A stretch of DNA of 35,213 bases, taken from positions 1 through 35,213 of the forward strand of contig NCFS01000022.1 in the NCBI GenBank assembly GCA_002281295.1, written 5' to 3'. The stretch is from Halothiobacillus sp. 35-54-62 (GTDB lineage: Bacteria; Pseudomonadota; Gammaproteobacteria; Halothiobacillales; Halothiobacillaceae). This document shows, one piece after another, positions 10,303-19,508 of the stretch. How positions within the stretch are numbered: the first letter of the stretch is position 1; every line of letters starts with the position of its first letter. The position numbers and the translations under genes are program-made. The notes beneath the pieces are model-generated. The model was not told the DNA's origin. It did no database searches and saw only the letters and a program-made list of their open reading frames with translations.

Positions 10303-11706
10303 ATGGCCGGTAAAACGCTTTTTGATAAAATTTTCGACGCCCATGTGGTGCGTCAGCAAGACGATGGCACCGCTTTGCTGTATATCGACCGCCATCTTGT
10401 GCATGAAGTGACAAGCCCCCAAGCGTTTGAAGGCTTGCGCCTAGCGAACCGCAAACCGTGGCGCGTGGGTGCCATGTTGGCGGTGCCCGATCACAATGTG
10501 CCCACCACCAATCGCTTGCGGGGCATTGATGATTTAGTCTCGCGCGAACAAGTCGAAACCCTTGATCGCAACTGCGCCGAATTTGGCGTGCAAGAATTCG
10601 CCATGAACGATAAACGCCAAGGCATCGTGCATGTGATCGGCCCCGAAGAAGGCTTCACTTTGCCCGGCACGACCATCGTGTGCGGCGATTCCCACACCTC
10701 CACCCACGGCGCTTTTGGTGCCTTGGCGTTCGGCATTGGCACCTCCGAAGTCGAACATGTGATGGCAACCCAAACCTTGTTGCAAAAGCGCGCCAAAACC
10801 ATGCAAATTCGTGTGGATGGCCAATTAGGGGCAGGGGTTACAGCCAAAGATGTGGTGTTGGCCATTATCGGCACCATCGGTACGGCGGGTGGCACGGGGT
10901 TCGCGGTGGAATTTGCCGGCGAGGCGATTGAATCCTTGTCGGTTGAAGGCCGGATGAGCGTCTGCAACATGGCGATTGAAGGCGGCGCGCGGGCGGGTAT
11001 GGTGGCGGTGGATGAAAAAACCATCGACTATTTTCGAGGCCGCCCCTTCGCCCCGCAAGGCGCACTCTTCGAGCAAGCCGCCGCCGATTGGCGCAAGCTT
11101 AAATCCGATCCCGATGCGGTGTTCGATAAAGTCGTGGTGCTGGATGCCGCCGCGATTGAACCCCAAGTGAGCTGGGGCACCTCGCCTGAAATGGTGGTGC
11201 CGGTGACAGCCCAAGTGCCTGATCCGGCCAATGAACCTGATCCGGTTAAAGCCGATGGCATGCGCAAAGCCTTGGCGTATATGGGGCTAACGGCCAACAC
11301 GCCGATGGAACAGATCGCGATTGATAAAGTATTTATCGGTTCTTGCACCAATGCGCGCATTGAAGATTTGCGCGCCGCCGCCCTCGTGGTGGGCACGGGT
11401 AAAGTGGCCGCTAATGTTAAATTGGCGATGGTGGTGCCGGGCTCGGGCCTTGTGCGAGAACAAGCGGAACGTGAGGGCTTAGATAAAATTTTCTTGGCCG
11501 CCGGGTTTGAATGGCGGGAACCGGGTTGCTCGATGTGTTTGGCCATGAATGCCGATCGCCTCGAGCCGGGCGAGCGTTGCGCTTCAACCAGCAACCGCAA
11601 TTTTGAAGGCCGGCAAGGGCAGGGTGGCCGCACGCATTTGGTTAGCCCGGCGATGGCGGCGGCGGCGGCGATTGCGGGTCATTTTGTTGACGTGCGTCAC
11701 ATTTAA
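10303..11706 (+). CDS. leuC: 3-isopropylmalate dehydratase, large subunit
   Basis: The [4Fe-4S] subunit of isopropylmalate isomerase, which interconverts 2- and 3-isopropylmalate in leucine synthesis together with LeuD. The aconitase-family signatures are clear: [12 protein letters not shown] in the N-terminal third, and three cluster cysteines in [13 protein letters not shown] and GCSMCLAMN. The product is 467 aa, the normal length. The ATG at 10303 has a GGAGG ribosome site 5-10 nt upstream; an open frame extends 29 codons further but lacks family similarity. It is the first gene of leuC-leuD-leuB-asd. Confidence 0.96.
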   Translation: MAGKTLFDKIFDAHVVRQQDDGTALLYIDRHLVHEVTSPQAFEGLRLANRKPWRVGAMLAVPDHNVPTTNRLRGIDDLVSREQVETLDRNCAEFGVQEFAMNDKRQGIVHVIGPEEGFTLPGTTIVCGDSHTSTHGAFGALAFGIGTSEVEHVMATQTLLQKRAKTMQIRVDGQLGAGVTAKDVVLAIIGTIGTAGGTGFAVEFAGEAIESLSVEGRMSVCNMAIEGGARAGMVAVDEKTIDYFRGRPFAPQGALFEQAAADWRKLKSDPDAVFDKVVVLDAAAIEPQVSWGTSPEMVVPVTAQVPDPANEPDPVKADGMRKALAYMGLTANTPMEQIAIDKVFIGSCTNARIEDLRAAALVVGTGKVAANVKLAMVVPGSGLVREQAEREGLDKIFLAAGFEWREPGCSMCLAMNADRLEPGERCASTSNRNFEGRQGQGGRTHLVSPAMAAAAAIAGHFVDVRHI

Positions 11707-11720
11707 TTTGAGGGTTAATC

Positions 11721-12368
11721 ATGCAAGCATTCAACACATTTACCGGCATTCTTGCCCCGCTTGATCGCGCCAATGTCGATACCGACGCGATTATTCCCAA
11801 GCAGTATTTAAAGTCGATCAAACGCAGTGGATTTGGCCCGAATGCCTTTGATGATTGGCGTTATTTAGAGCCGGGCGAGCCGGGTATGGATCACAGCCAG
11901 CGCACACCCAATCCTGATTTTATTTTGAACCAAGCGCCTTATGATCAGGCCACAATTTTGTTGGCGCGCAGTAATTTTGGCTGTGGTTCATCGCGTGAAC
12001 ATGCCGTGTGGGCATTAACCGATTTCGGCTTTAAGGTCGTGATTGCGCCGTCATTTGCGGATATTTTCTTTAATAACAGCTTTAAAACAGGCTTGTTACC
12101 CATTGTTTTGCCAGAAGTCATTGTGGGCCAGTTATTTAAAGAAGTGGCCGCGAACAAAGGCTATCAACTCACCGTTGATTTGCAAAACCAAGTGCTCAAA
12201 AAGCCTAATGGTGAGCTCATCGCATTTGACGTTGATTCATTTAGAAAGCATTGTTTAATCCATGGGTTGGATGATATTGGCCTCACCTTGCAGCACGCCG
12301 ATGATATCCGTGCCTATGAAGCCAAGCGCCGGCAAACGGCACCCTGGTTGTTTTTGGATCAAGCTTAG
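11721..12368 (+). CDS. leuD: 3-isopropylmalate dehydratase, small subunit
   Basis: The swivel-domain partner of LeuC. The signature [15 protein letters not shown] lies near residue 85, and [12 protein letters not shown] near residue 20 is the substrate-loop region of the family. Its 215 aa is standard for the bacterial heterodimeric enzyme. It begins 14 bp after leuC with a GAGG ribosome site 7 nt before the ATG, so the two subunits are made from one transcript. Confidence 0.96.
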   Translation: MQAFNTFTGILAPLDRANVDTDAIIPKQYLKSIKRSGFGPNAFDDWRYLEPGEPGMDHSQRTPNPDFILNQAPYDQATILLARSNFGCGSSREHAVWALTDFGFKVVIAPSFADIFFNNSFKTGLLPIVLPEVIVGQLFKEVAANKGYQLTVDLQNQVLKKPNGELIAFDVDSFRKHCLIHGLDDIGLTLQHADDIRAYEAKRRQTAPWLFLDQA

Positions 12369-12398
12369 AGCGCTCTATTTTTATATCAGGTTGATAAA

Positions 12399-13484
12399 AT
12401 GCAAAAAAATATTCTCGTATTGCCCGGCGATGGCATTGGGCCGGAAATTACCGAACAAGCCGTTCGGGTGCTTAAAGCGGTCACCCACGGCACCGATTTG
12501 AGTTTGAATTTTATAGATGGGTTAATTGGCGGCGCGGCCTATGATGCGGCCGGTCATCCGTTTCCTGATGCCACCAAAACGGCGGCATTGGCGGCCGATG
12601 CGGTGTTGCTGGGGGCGGTGGGCGGCCCGCAATACGATAATCTTGATCGCCCGCTGCGCCCTGAGCGCGGTTTGCTCGGCATTCGTGCCGCGATGGGTTT
12701 ATTCGCGAACCTGCGTCCTGCGATTTTATATCCGCAACTGGCCGATAGTTCGTCCTTAAAGCCCGAAGTGGTGGCCGGGCTTAATATTTTGATTGTGCGA
12801 GAGCTCACCGGCGGGGTGTATTTTGGTCAACCGCGCGGCATTCGCACAACGCAAGTGCATGGTCAAACCCTGCGCGAAGGCTTTAATACCATGCATTACA
12901 ACGAGATGGAAATTGAGCGGATTGGTCGGGTTGCCTTCGATGCGGCGATGAAGCGCAATAAAAAAGTGTGCTCAGTTGATAAAGCCAATGTGCTCGAAAC
13001 CTCTGAGCTGTGGCGCGAGGTGATGATTCGCATCGCCAAAGAGTATCCCGAGGTCGAATTAACCCACATGTATGTCGATAATGCCGCGATGCAGCTTGTG
13101 CGCTGGCCAAAGCAATTTGATGTGATGGTGACCGAAAATCTCTTTGGCGATATTTTATCCGATCAGGCGTCCATGCTGTCGGGTTCAATTGGTATGTTGC
13201 CCTCGGCCTCGCTGAACGATAAAGGCCAAGGCTTGTATGAACCCAGTCACGGTTCGGCGCCCGATATCGCCGGCAAAGGCATTGCCAATCCGCTCGCCAC
13301 GATTTTATCGGCCGCCATGTTGTTGCGTTATAGTTTCGGCCGAGGGGATTTAGCCACCCGAATTGAGGCAGCCGTGAGCACCGTTTTGGATCAAGGCTTG
13401 CGCACCGCTGATATTTGCACGCTGCAAGATCGAACCGTTTCCACCGTTGAGATGGGCGATGCCGTTGTGGCTGCGTTAAACTGA
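12399..13484 (+). CDS. leuB: 3-isopropylmalate dehydrogenase
   Basis: NAD-dependent oxidative decarboxylation of 3-isopropylmalate, the third step specific to leucine. The sequence opens with the family start [14 protein letters not shown]. It has the substrate-binding [14 protein letters not shown] loop, the metal-binding [12 protein letters not shown] segment and the NAD-binding [14 protein letters not shown] segment. Its 361 aa matches the family. It lies 30 bp after leuD with an AGG ribosome site 8 nt from the ATG. Confidence 0.97.
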   Translation: MQKNILVLPGDGIGPEITEQAVRVLKAVTHGTDLSLNFIDGLIGGAAYDAAGHPFPDATKTAALAADAVLLGAVGGPQYDNLDRPLRPERGLLGIRAAMGLFANLRPAILYPQLADSSSLKPEVVAGLNILIVRELTGGVYFGQPRGIRTTQVHGQTLREGFNTMHYNEMEIERIGRVAFDAAMKRNKKVCSVDKANVLETSELWREVMIRIAKEYPEVELTHMYVDNAAMQLVRWPKQFDVMVTENLFGDILSDQASMLSGSIGMLPSASLNDKGQGLYEPSHGSAPDIAGKGIANPLATILSAAMLLRYSFGRGDLATRIEAAVSTVLDQGLRTADICTLQDRTVSTVEMGDAVVAALN

Positions 13485-13523
13485 ATGCCATTTTTTGAAC
13501 CTGATGATGAGTGAACACAATTT

Positions 13524-14546
13524 ATGAGCCGTTTATTTGATGTGGCCGTGGTGGGTGCAACCGGTGCCGTGGGTGAAACCATGCTGTCGATATTGGCCGA
13601 GCGCAAATTTCCTGTAGGCAAGGTTTATGCCCTAGCCTCCGAGCGCTCGGTGGGTAAACGGGTACCTTTTGGCGATAAATTATTGGTGGTCGAAGATTTA
13701 GCCACTTTTGATTTCGCCAAAGTGCAAGTGGGTTTGTTTTCGCCCGGCGCGTCCATTTCGGCCATTTACGCGCCCAAAGCGGCGGCGGCGGGCTGCGTGG
13801 TGATTGATAACACCTCGCAATTTCGCTACGACGATGACATCCCGCTCGTTGTGCCCGAGGTTAATCCTCAGGCGATTGCCCTGTATAAAAATCGCGGCAT
13901 TATTGCTAATCCCAATTGCTCAACCATCCAGATGCTGGTCGCGCTCAAGCCAATTTACGATGCGGTGGGCATTACGCGCATCAATGTGGCTACCTATCAA
14001 GCCGTATCCGGTACCGGTAAAGAGGCCATTGAAGAATTAGCCGGCCAAACGGCAGCCTTGTTAAGCGGTGATCGCAAAGAGCCTAAGGTTTACCCTAAAA
14101 CCATCGCGTTTAATGTGTTGCCGCAAATAGATGTGTTTATGGACAACGGCTACACCAAAGAAGAGATGAAAATGGTGTGGGAAACCCGAAAAATCATGGG
14201 TGATGAATCCATCATGGTCAACCCAACGGCCGTGCGTGTCCCCGTGTTCTACGGCCATTCTGAAGCGGTTCATATCGAAACCCGTGACAAAATCACCGCC
14301 GAAGCCGCGCGTAAATTATTAGCCAAAGCACCGGGCATTAAGGTGATGGATGAGCGTAAAGACGGCGGCTGGCCAACAGCTCAATCTGATGCGGCCGGGC
14401 ATGATCCGGTTTTTGTGGGGCGCATTCGTGAAGATATTTCCACCGAGCGCGGCTTAAACCTCTGGGTGGTGTCGGATAATGTTCGCAAGGGTGCCGCGCT
14501 CAATAGCGTGCAAATTGCAGAAGTTTTGGTGCGCGATTACCTTTAA
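13524..14546 (+). CDS. asd: Aspartate-semialdehyde dehydrogenase
   Basis: Reduces aspartyl phosphate to aspartate semialdehyde, the branch point to lysine/diaminopimelate, threonine and methionine. It has an N-terminal NADP-binding GATGAVGE, the catalytic cysteine in IANPNCSTIQM, and an active-site His in the RVPVFYGHSEAVH segment. Its 340 aa fits the Asd form that follows leuB in Pseudomonas-like gene order. The ribosome site is weak and 39 bp separate it from leuB, so it may be read through from leuCDB or have its own minor promoter. Confidence 0.96.
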   Translation: MSRLFDVAVVGATGAVGETMLSILAERKFPVGKVYALASERSVGKRVPFGDKLLVVEDLATFDFAKVQVGLFSPGASISAIYAPKAAAAGCVVIDNTSQFRYDDDIPLVVPEVNPQAIALYKNRGIIANPNCSTIQMLVALKPIYDAVGITRINVATYQAVSGTGKEAIEELAGQTAALLSGDRKEPKVYPKTIAFNVLPQIDVFMDNGYTKEEMKMVWETRKIMGDESIMVNPTAVRVPVFYGHSEAVHIETRDKITAEAARKLLAKAPGIKVMDERKDGGWPTAQSDAAGHDPVFVGRIREDISTERGLNLWVVSDNVRKGAALNSVQIAEVLVRDYL

Positions 14547-14590
14547 GCTGTGGCACAATCAGCAAAGTTTGACCAACGGTAAAGGGTTTA

Positions 14591-14640
14591 TGCTCGTGTT
14601 CGCCTATGCATTACTCGGGATTTAAGCGAAAACACGAGCA
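14591..14640 (+). repeat. Long inverted repeat in the fimV leader
   Basis: Perfect 10-bp arms TGCTCGTGTT (14591-14600) and AACACGAGCA (14631-14640) flank a 30-nt centre, with an inner CGC/GCG pair set off by a two-base bulge. It lies between asd and fimV, 12 bp before the fimV ribosome site. There is no T-run after it, so an RNA hairpin that sets fimV translation or stability, or a protein-binding dyad, is more likely than a terminator. Confidence 0.5.
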
Positions 14641-14666
14641 ATCGGTATTTTAAGGAGTTGATGGAC

Positions 14667-16904
14667 ATGCGGAAGTTAAGTTGGATTATTGCAGGCATTC
14701 TGTGCACGACCCCTGCGCTCTTGCACGCAGCGGAGCTTGGGAATGCGAAGGTGCAATCGCACCTAACAGAGCAACTCAAGGTCTTGATTCCATTGGCGGG
14801 GCTGAACGGCGCCCCACTCGATGAGGTTAAAGTTCAGCTCGCGCCAGAAAGTTATTATCGTCAAGCGGGGCTGTCTTTAGATCAGCTCGCGGGCAATATT
14901 ACATTCCAAGTTAAAACGGAAGGTTCAAAAGCCTTCATTTTAATGAGCTCAAAACGAATTATTACCGACCCCATTTTAAGTATTTTGGTTGAGGTAACGT
15001 CCGGCGAAAGCAAGGTGATTAAAGAGTTTGATTTGCTCCTAAACCCGCCCGTTCAAAAAGTGGGTGATAAGCCAGTTGAATCGAATTTTAATACTACGCT
15101 ACGCAGCGTAACGCCCGCTGCGCCGGCCACACAAGCCGCCAGTTGGCAGCCCGTTAAAAATGTGCCTGATGTTACGATGGGGGGGCGCTACCAGGTTAAG
15201 CGCGGCGATACCTTGTACGATATAGCCAAGCGCGCCGCTCAAGATAGCACCGTTGCTGTTCGCCCCATGATGCAGGCCATTATTAATGCCAATCCTGAGG
15301 CATTTGTGGGGGGTAATGGCAATGAGCTGAAATCGGGTGCCACCCTAAACGTGCCAACCAGTAGCGTTGCCAAATCTACCCCTATAGCCAAAACGGAAGT
15401 GGCCAAAAACGTAACCAGTACGGCAAGCACGCCACCCGCTGCCCAGCCTAAACTCCAGTTGCTTTCCGCCGATGCAGGCAGTGCGCCCGCCCCCGCCCCC
15501 GCAAGCCCGCCCCCCTCATCATCATCGGCAGACAATACGTTGGTTGATGGCAAGTTGCCCGCGATTGATAGCGCGCCAACCGCTTCAACGAACCCGGCAC
15601 CGGCTGCCCCAGGCTCGGTGCAGCAGGCTAATGAAGCCATTGCTTCTATTGATGCCAAAAGTGAGGCCATGAGCCAGCAAATCGCCTTGCTCAATGAGCA
15701 GCTCAAGCAGGTTCAGGGTTTAATTACCGATCGCAATCAAAACATTGAGTTATTGCAACAAAAAATTAAAGCGTCCGATGAGCAGACGCAGTTACTCAAA
15801 AAACAACTGGAATCACAAAATAATAATTTTTGGGTTCAGTGGGCGCCTTATCTTCTCGGCGGCGCTGGGTTGCTCGTGCTTATTTTGTTGCTGGTCGTTG
15901 CCACGCGGGGGCGCAATCGAGAAAAATTAGCGCCCTTAGATCCTTATCAGCCTTCGGTTAAACCCAATAAAAACCCCTCTGATGCAACGGGTATAAAAGC
16001 AGCTCCGCTCACGCCCCCAGCCGCGTCTGAATCGCAGCCAATGGCTGCGGTTGCCGCGTCGGTCTTACCCGTTTTACAGGTCTCAGCGTCAGCATTTGAT
16101 CCCAAATCGATTATTGATGAGGCGCGGTTATTGCGTTCTTATAATCTTAATGAGCAAGCGTTGGATTTACTGCGCGATGGTTTAGCGCGACACGCCGATG
16201 AGTTGGCTTTATACCAAGAACTGGCAAATTTTTATGCCGAAGATGGTAACGATGCCGAGTTAAATCAAGTGCTTGCGCAAATTGATAGCCGATTTGGTTC
16301 AGAGCATCGCCCCGATGTGCACACGGTGCCCCCGATAGCCACTGGCGTTGATTCCAAACTGAGTGCGTCTGATGCGCCCTATTCGTCGCCCGAAATGGTA
16401 ACGAACGATGCGCTATCAGGGTTCGTGCCCGATGCATTAGATGCGCTAGACCCCAGCGTGTTCTCTCATAATGCCGGGCTGGACTTCGTGCCGAATGATC
16501 TGACCCTTGAAGGCCTAGCCCCGGCGCCCGAGCCGAAAGTTTTATCTGCCGCCGAGGTGCCGCCCAGTTTAGATGATTTGACGTTTGATTTATCCGAGCT
16601 TGAAGCGACACCGCCCCCCAGCGTTGATCGCGTGGGCAAAGCAAGCGATTTGAGTCTTGAATTAGCCGAATTCCCCGATGAATCGGCATCTGCAAAACAG
16701 CCTTCTCATCAACTGATGTCTGCAGAATCGGTTTTAGCCTCGGCAGATACCACGCATGATGATACGCGCCTTGGGCTTGCAGAGGCGTTCTTGGGGGTGG
16801 GTGATTTAGACAGCTATCGCATGATTGCCGATGAAATTGAGTCTGAAGGCGATGCGGATTTAATTGCCGCATTGCGTGACATCGAGCTTAAATACGAGGC
16901 TTAA
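14667..16904 (+). CDS. fimV: FimV-like polar/peptidoglycan-binding protein
   Basis: An inner-membrane protein of the FimV/TspA family, which in Pseudomonas organises the cell pole, type IV pili and type II secretion. Order of parts: signal peptide (residues 1-22), FimV N-terminal domain (~25-130), LysM peptidoglycan-binding domain (~175-230, with VKRGDTLYDIAKRA), a Pro/Ala/Ser linker, a coiled coil (~320-385), one membrane helix (~394-414), an acidic cytoplasmic region, and a C-terminal FimV domain (LGLAEAFLGVGDLDSYRMI). The product is about 745 aa, shorter than the ~919-aa P. aeruginosa protein because of the acidic repeat region. I chose the ATG at 14667, 9 nt after AAGGAG; TTG 14658 and ATG 14661 sit too close to that site. 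The gene order leuB-asd-fimV is conserved. Confidence 0.9.
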   Translation: MRKLSWIIAGILCTTPALLHAAELGNAKVQSHLTEQLKVLIPLAGLNGAPLDEVKVQLAPESYYRQAGLSLDQLAGNITFQVKTEGSKAFILMSSKRIITDPILSILVEVTSGESKVIKEFDLLLNPPVQKVGDKPVESNFNTTLRSVTPAAPATQAASWQPVKNVPDVTMGGRYQVKRGDTLYDIAKRAAQDSTVAVRPMMQAIINANPEAFVGGNGNELKSGATLNVPTSSVAKSTPIAKTEVAKNVTSTASTPPAAQPKLQLLSADAGSAPAPAPASPPPSSSSADNTLVDGKLPAIDSAPTASTNPAPAAPGSVQQANEAIASIDAKSEAMSQQIALLNEQLKQVQGLITDRNQNIELLQQKIKASDEQTQLLKKQLESQNNNFWVQWAPYLLGGAGLLVLILLLVVATRGRNREKLAPLDPYQPSVKPNKNPSDATGIKAAPLTPPAASESQPMAAVAASVLPVLQVSASAFDPKSIIDEARLLRSYNLNEQALDLLRDGLARHADELALYQELANFYAEDGNDAELNQVLAQIDSRFGSEHRPDVHTVPPIATGVDSKLSASDAPYSSPEMVTNDALSGFVPDALDALDPSVFSHNAGLDFVPNDLTLEGLAPAPEPKVLSAAEVPPSLDDLTFDLSELEATPPPSVDRVGKASDLSLELAEFPDESASAKQPSHQLMSAESVLASADTTHDDTRLGLAEAFLGVGDLDSYRMIADEIESEGDADLIAALRDIELKYEA

Positions 16905-16932
16905 ATTTCTCTGTACCGCTGCGCACGTCAAC

Positions 16933-16959
16933 ACAAGCCCCCATGTTTTGGGGGTTTGT
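16933..16959 (+). terminator. Rho-independent terminator after fimV
   Basis: A stem of about 10 bp (ACAAGCCCCC with GGGGGTTTGT, one G-U pair) and a 7-nt loop lies 28 bp after the fimV stop and is followed by a T-rich run. This is a good intrinsic terminator for the asd-fimV transcript. Confidence 0.8.
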
Positions 16960-17049
16960 TGTTTAATGAAGTGCGCGTCCTACGGTTTTATGGATTAATC
17001 TTTTCTAATTATTGATCCGGCCAGTTTTATTCGTGATTTTCCGCTAAGT

Positions 17050-17105
17050 CGTAGGGTGCGCCATGCGCACCATTTGACCCATCGGTGCGCATGGCGCACC
17101 CTACG
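17050..17105. repeat. Perfect 21-bp inverted repeat (REP/MITE-like)
   Basis: Arms 17050-17070 and 17085-17105 are exact reverse complements (21 bp: CGTAGGGTGCGCCATGCGCAC and its complement) around a 14-nt loop. Similar CGTAGGGTGCGC palindromes are scattered through many proteobacterial genomes, so this is probably a mobile or repetitive extragenic element. The decamer CCTACGGTTT after the right arm (from 17099) also occurs at 16978-16988, and a smaller dyad ATTGATT/AATCAAT follows at 17111-17134. Number of copies in the genome cannot be judged from one window. Confidence 0.75.
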
Positions 17106-17169
17106 GTTTCATTGATTATTCGTGCCGAATCAATAATAGCTTGTTATTTTTAAATAGAGCGCCCAGGTT

Positions 17170-17634
17170 ATGCCCCGTACATTCAATCGCGACCGTTATT
17201 TTATGCAGCAGGCATTGCTGCAGGCGCAGCAGGCCGGTGCGATGGGTGAGGTGCCGGTGGGTGCTGTGGTGGTGAAAGGGGCTGAAATGATTGCGTTGGC
17301 GGGTAATGCCCCCATTGCGCTGCATGATCCGACTGCGCATGCCGAAATACGGGCATTGCGCGCAGCGGGGGTTGCCTTGGGAAATTATCGGCTGGATGAT
17401 TGCACGCTCTATGTCACGCTGGAGCCCTGTCCGATGTGCATGGCGGCGATCAGCCACGCGCGGATTGCCCGCGTGGTGTATGCCGCGCCCGATGTTCGGG
17501 CGGGGGCTTGTGGGGGCGCGCTGGATTTAAATCGGGCAGATTGGCACCATTTCAAACCAATCATTGATACCGGCCCCTGTGAGGCCGAGGCGGCGGCCTT
17601 ATTACAAACTTTTTTCCAAACGCGACGGGATTAA
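17170..17634 (+). CDS. tadA: tRNA-specific adenosine deaminase
   Basis: Zinc-dependent deaminase that converts A34 to inosine in tRNA-Arg(ACG). The cytidine-deaminase-fold catalytic residues are present: His57 and Glu59 in TAHAEIRAL, and Cys87 and Cys90 in EPCPMC. Its 154 aa is the normal size. It begins after the repeat described above with only a weak ribosome site, so the start could be a few codons away. It ends 1 bp from the stop of the convergent hslR gene. Confidence 0.93.
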   Translation: MPRTFNRDRYFMQQALLQAQQAGAMGEVPVGAVVVKGAEMIALAGNAPIALHDPTAHAEIRALRAAGVALGNYRLDDCTLYVTLEPCPMCMAAISHARIARVVYAAPDVRAGACGGALDLNRADWHHFKPIIDTGPCEAEAAALLQTFFQTRRD

Positions 17635-17635
17635 A

Positions 17636-18058
17636 TCAAGACCCAACCGATTCTCGGCGTATCGCCCGCAGCAAAATGCGGGTGTGTTGATCGGGTTTGC
17701 TCGGCGTAGGGTTTTGCTGGCGTATTTGATGTTGCTCTTGCGCTTGGCGCAGGCGCTCAGCCAGTGCTTCGGGCGATTCGGCATACAAGGTTTGCGCGAT
17801 GGTGGCAGAACCGCGCTGCTTTAATAAGCCCTTAACCGTAATCACCCAGCGGGTATCGCCGCGTTCAATGTCAAGCCGATCACCGATGCGAACCCCTTTG
17901 CCCGCTTTTTTGCAGGCTTGATCGTTAAGCCGAATTTTTCCGCCTTCAATGGCCGCAGATGCTAACGAACGGGTTTTGAAGAATCGTGCCGCCCACAGCC
18001 ACGTATCAAGGCGCTGTTCTGTGGGCGGCGGTGTGCTTATCGCAGCAGATTTACTCAT
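17636..18058 (-). CDS. hslR: Heat-shock protein Hsp15 (S4 RNA-binding)
   Basis: A 140-aa protein with an S4 RNA-binding domain at residues ~15-75 (RLDTWLWAARFFKTR then IEGGKIRLND) and a basic C-terminal tail. This is the ribosome-associated Hsp15 family, which binds 50S subunits that carry stalled nascent chains. The start follows the stop of the upstream membrane gene by 3 bp, so it is likely co-transcribed with the two YeeE/YedE genes. That pairing has no obvious functional link. Confidence 0.9.
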   Translation of the reverse strand: MSKSAAISTPPPTEQRLDTWLWAARFFKTRSLASAAIEGGKIRLNDQACKKAGKGVRIGDRLDIERGDTRWVITVKGLLKQRGSATIAQTLYAESPEALAERLRQAQEQHQIRQQNPTPSKPDQHTRILLRAIRRESVGS

Positions 18059-18061
18059 GGT

Positions 18062-18541
18062 TTATCGAGGGTGGATTTCTGATGGGTGGCGGTCGATTTT
18101 CGCTATGCGTTTCAATTGCTTGTGGTGCGCCAACCCAACCAGCCATGTGCCCAACACGATACCCATCAGAATAACACCCACAAACCATTGCCCTTCGCCC
18201 AACATAGCTGGCGCCGTGCCCGGGCATACGCCGGTTAGCCCCCAACCGGTGCCAAACAGGAGGGCGCCTGGAATTAGCGCCCGCACGAAGGGTTTATGCG
18301 GAAAGCTAATCAGTTGCCCATTGCTTAAATTGCGCCAATGAAAAATTTTGGCGCTGAGATTGAGTACCGCGCCCACGCCCACCGCCGTGCCAATCACCCA
18401 CAACAAATGCAGGTTTTGGAATAGCAGAAGGCTACTAATCAACGCGGGGTCGGTGGCGCCGGCACGGCTTAATAAAAAGCCGAATACGATGCCAAAGAGT
18501 AAAAAAGAGCCATTGCGAATAATGGGGCTTGGGTTATTCAT
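18062..18541 (-). CDS. YeeE/YedE-family sulfur transport protein (second half)
   Basis: A 159-aa membrane protein of the YeeE/YedE (sulfur-transport, DUF6691-like) family with about four helices. The motif GVCPGTAPAMLGEG, with a conserved Cys, is typical of the smaller partner in two-gene PmpA/PmpB-type systems. It overlaps the preceding family member by 4 bp and probably forms one transporter with it. Related YeeE proteins move thiosulfate or other reduced sulfur through a chain of cysteines. Given fccAB in the same window, a role in moving sulfur compounds is a reasonable inference; the substrate is not shown. Confidence 0.85.
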   Translation of the reverse strand: MNNPSPIIRNGSFLLFGIVFGFLLSRAGATDPALISSLLLFQNLHLLWVIGTAVGVGAVLNLSAKIFHWRNLSNGQLISFPHKPFVRALIPGALLFGTGWGLTGVCPGTAPAMLGEGQWFVGVILMGIVLGTWLVGLAHHKQLKRIAKIDRHPSEIHPR

Positions 18542-19092
18542 GCGGCACCTCCACTCAGTTTGAGTAAAAATTGGGCAAGGTGTGCGGTGCCCAGCGCAGC
18601 GGCAAAAAAGAGCATTGAGGCAACCATGCTGGCGGGTGAACCCATCGCCACGCCATTAATGGTATGCCCTGAGGTGCAGCCGCCGGCCATGCGCGCCCCC
18701 ATGCCGATCAGCACGCCGCCAAAAAGCCACCAGGCGATTCGCCCCAGCGTTGTTTGCGGCATTAAGGCGTCATAAAATGCGCCAAAATGCGCGGGCGCAG
18801 CCCAAGTGCCGGTCGAGACACTGGCAAATAAACCGCCTAAAAAAATCCCGACCAGAAACCAAATTTTCCAATCGGTAGCCGGGCTGTGCGCATCGCCTTG
18901 AAATAAGGGGAGCCGGCTGCCTGCCCGAGCGCACACATTGCCAAAGGCCGCCGAGCAGCCTAAGGGTTGATCGGTCAGCCAGCGTTGAGCGAAGGCGAAT
19001 AATCCGATGGCGCCGCCAGCAACCCAAGCGGGCCATAAGTCGGCGGATAAAAGAGGCAGGTTGCCCATGCCTGTGAACAGATCGTTTGTCAT
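18538..19092 (-). CDS. YeeE/YedE-family sulfur transport protein (first half)
   Basis: A 184-aa membrane protein of the YeeE/YedE family. It carries the conserved Cys motifs GCSAAFGNVCARAGS and GGCTSGHTINGVA, which in the structurally known family member line the thiosulfate path. The 4-bp overlap with the next gene and matching size classes point to a two-subunit PmpA/PmpB-like transporter. An AAGGA ribosome site lies 8 nt before the ATG. It leads a three-gene unit that ends with hslR. Confidence 0.87.
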   Translation of the reverse strand: MTNDLFTGMGNLPLLSADLWPAWVAGGAIGLFAFAQRWLTDQPLGCSAAFGNVCARAGSRLPLFQGDAHSPATDWKIWFLVGIFLGGLFASVSTGTWAAPAHFGAFYDALMPQTTLGRIAWWLFGGVLIGMGARMAGGCTSGHTINGVAMGSPASMVASMLFFAAALGTAHLAQFLLKLSGGAA

Positions 19093-19133
19093 GATTGCAG
19101 TCCTTATAGTGGCATCGCAAGAATGACAAAAGA

Positions 19134-19164
19134 TTAGCGCGTCGCGGTAAAAGGCGCGCGCTAA
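19134..19164 (-). terminator. Candidate terminator after minDE
   Basis: An 8-bp stem TTAGCGCG/CGCGCTAA with a 15-nt centre lies 70 bp after the minE stop. On the minus strand it is followed by TCTTTTG. It is suited to end the minD-minE transcript before the sulfur-transport genes. The T-tract is short, so this is tentative. Confidence 0.45.
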
Positions 19165-19233
19165 ACATTTTCATTGGGCTATCGAGTCTTTCTATTCATT
19201 TTATCTAGTATTAATAAATTGAATGCCCGCTGG

Positions 19234-19506
19234 CTAAACCGACGCGTTTTTACGCTCCGGTAACACGATATTGAGCTCCAGCGTATCGACGCCTTCGTGG
19301 TGCTCAATTTGCACTTGCACCGCGTCGTCTTGCACAGCTACATATTTACGAATCACTTCGAGTAAATCGTTTTTAAGCTTAGGTAAGTAATCCGGATCGG
19401 TGTTTTGACCCGCGCTGCGCTCGTGGGCGATTAGAATTTGCAGCCGTTCTTTAGCCAAGTGGGCGGTGGGTTTGCTGCGTGCGCGGAATAAATCGAATAT
19501 TCCCAT
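19234..19506 (-). CDS. minE: Cell division topological factor MinE
   Basis: A 90-aa protein that stimulates the MinD ATPase and drives pole-to-pole oscillation so that FtsZ rings form at mid-cell. The N-terminal membrane-targeting segment [12 protein letters not shown] is followed by the MinD-contacting helix/strand ([13 protein letters not shown]) and the dimerisation domain ([19 protein letters not shown]). It lies 2 bp after minD. All family features are intact. Confidence 0.95.
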   Translation of the reverse strand: MGIFDLFRARSKPTAHLAKERLQILIAHERSAGQNTDPDYLPKLKNDLLEVIRKYVAVQDDAVQVQIEHHEGVDTLELNIVLPERKNASV

Positions 19507-19508
19507 GA

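Noticed and set aside
17051..17104. Single CRISPR-like unit
   Set aside because: It is one inverted repeat pair with a 14-nt loop, with no regularly spaced direct repeats and no cas genes in the window.
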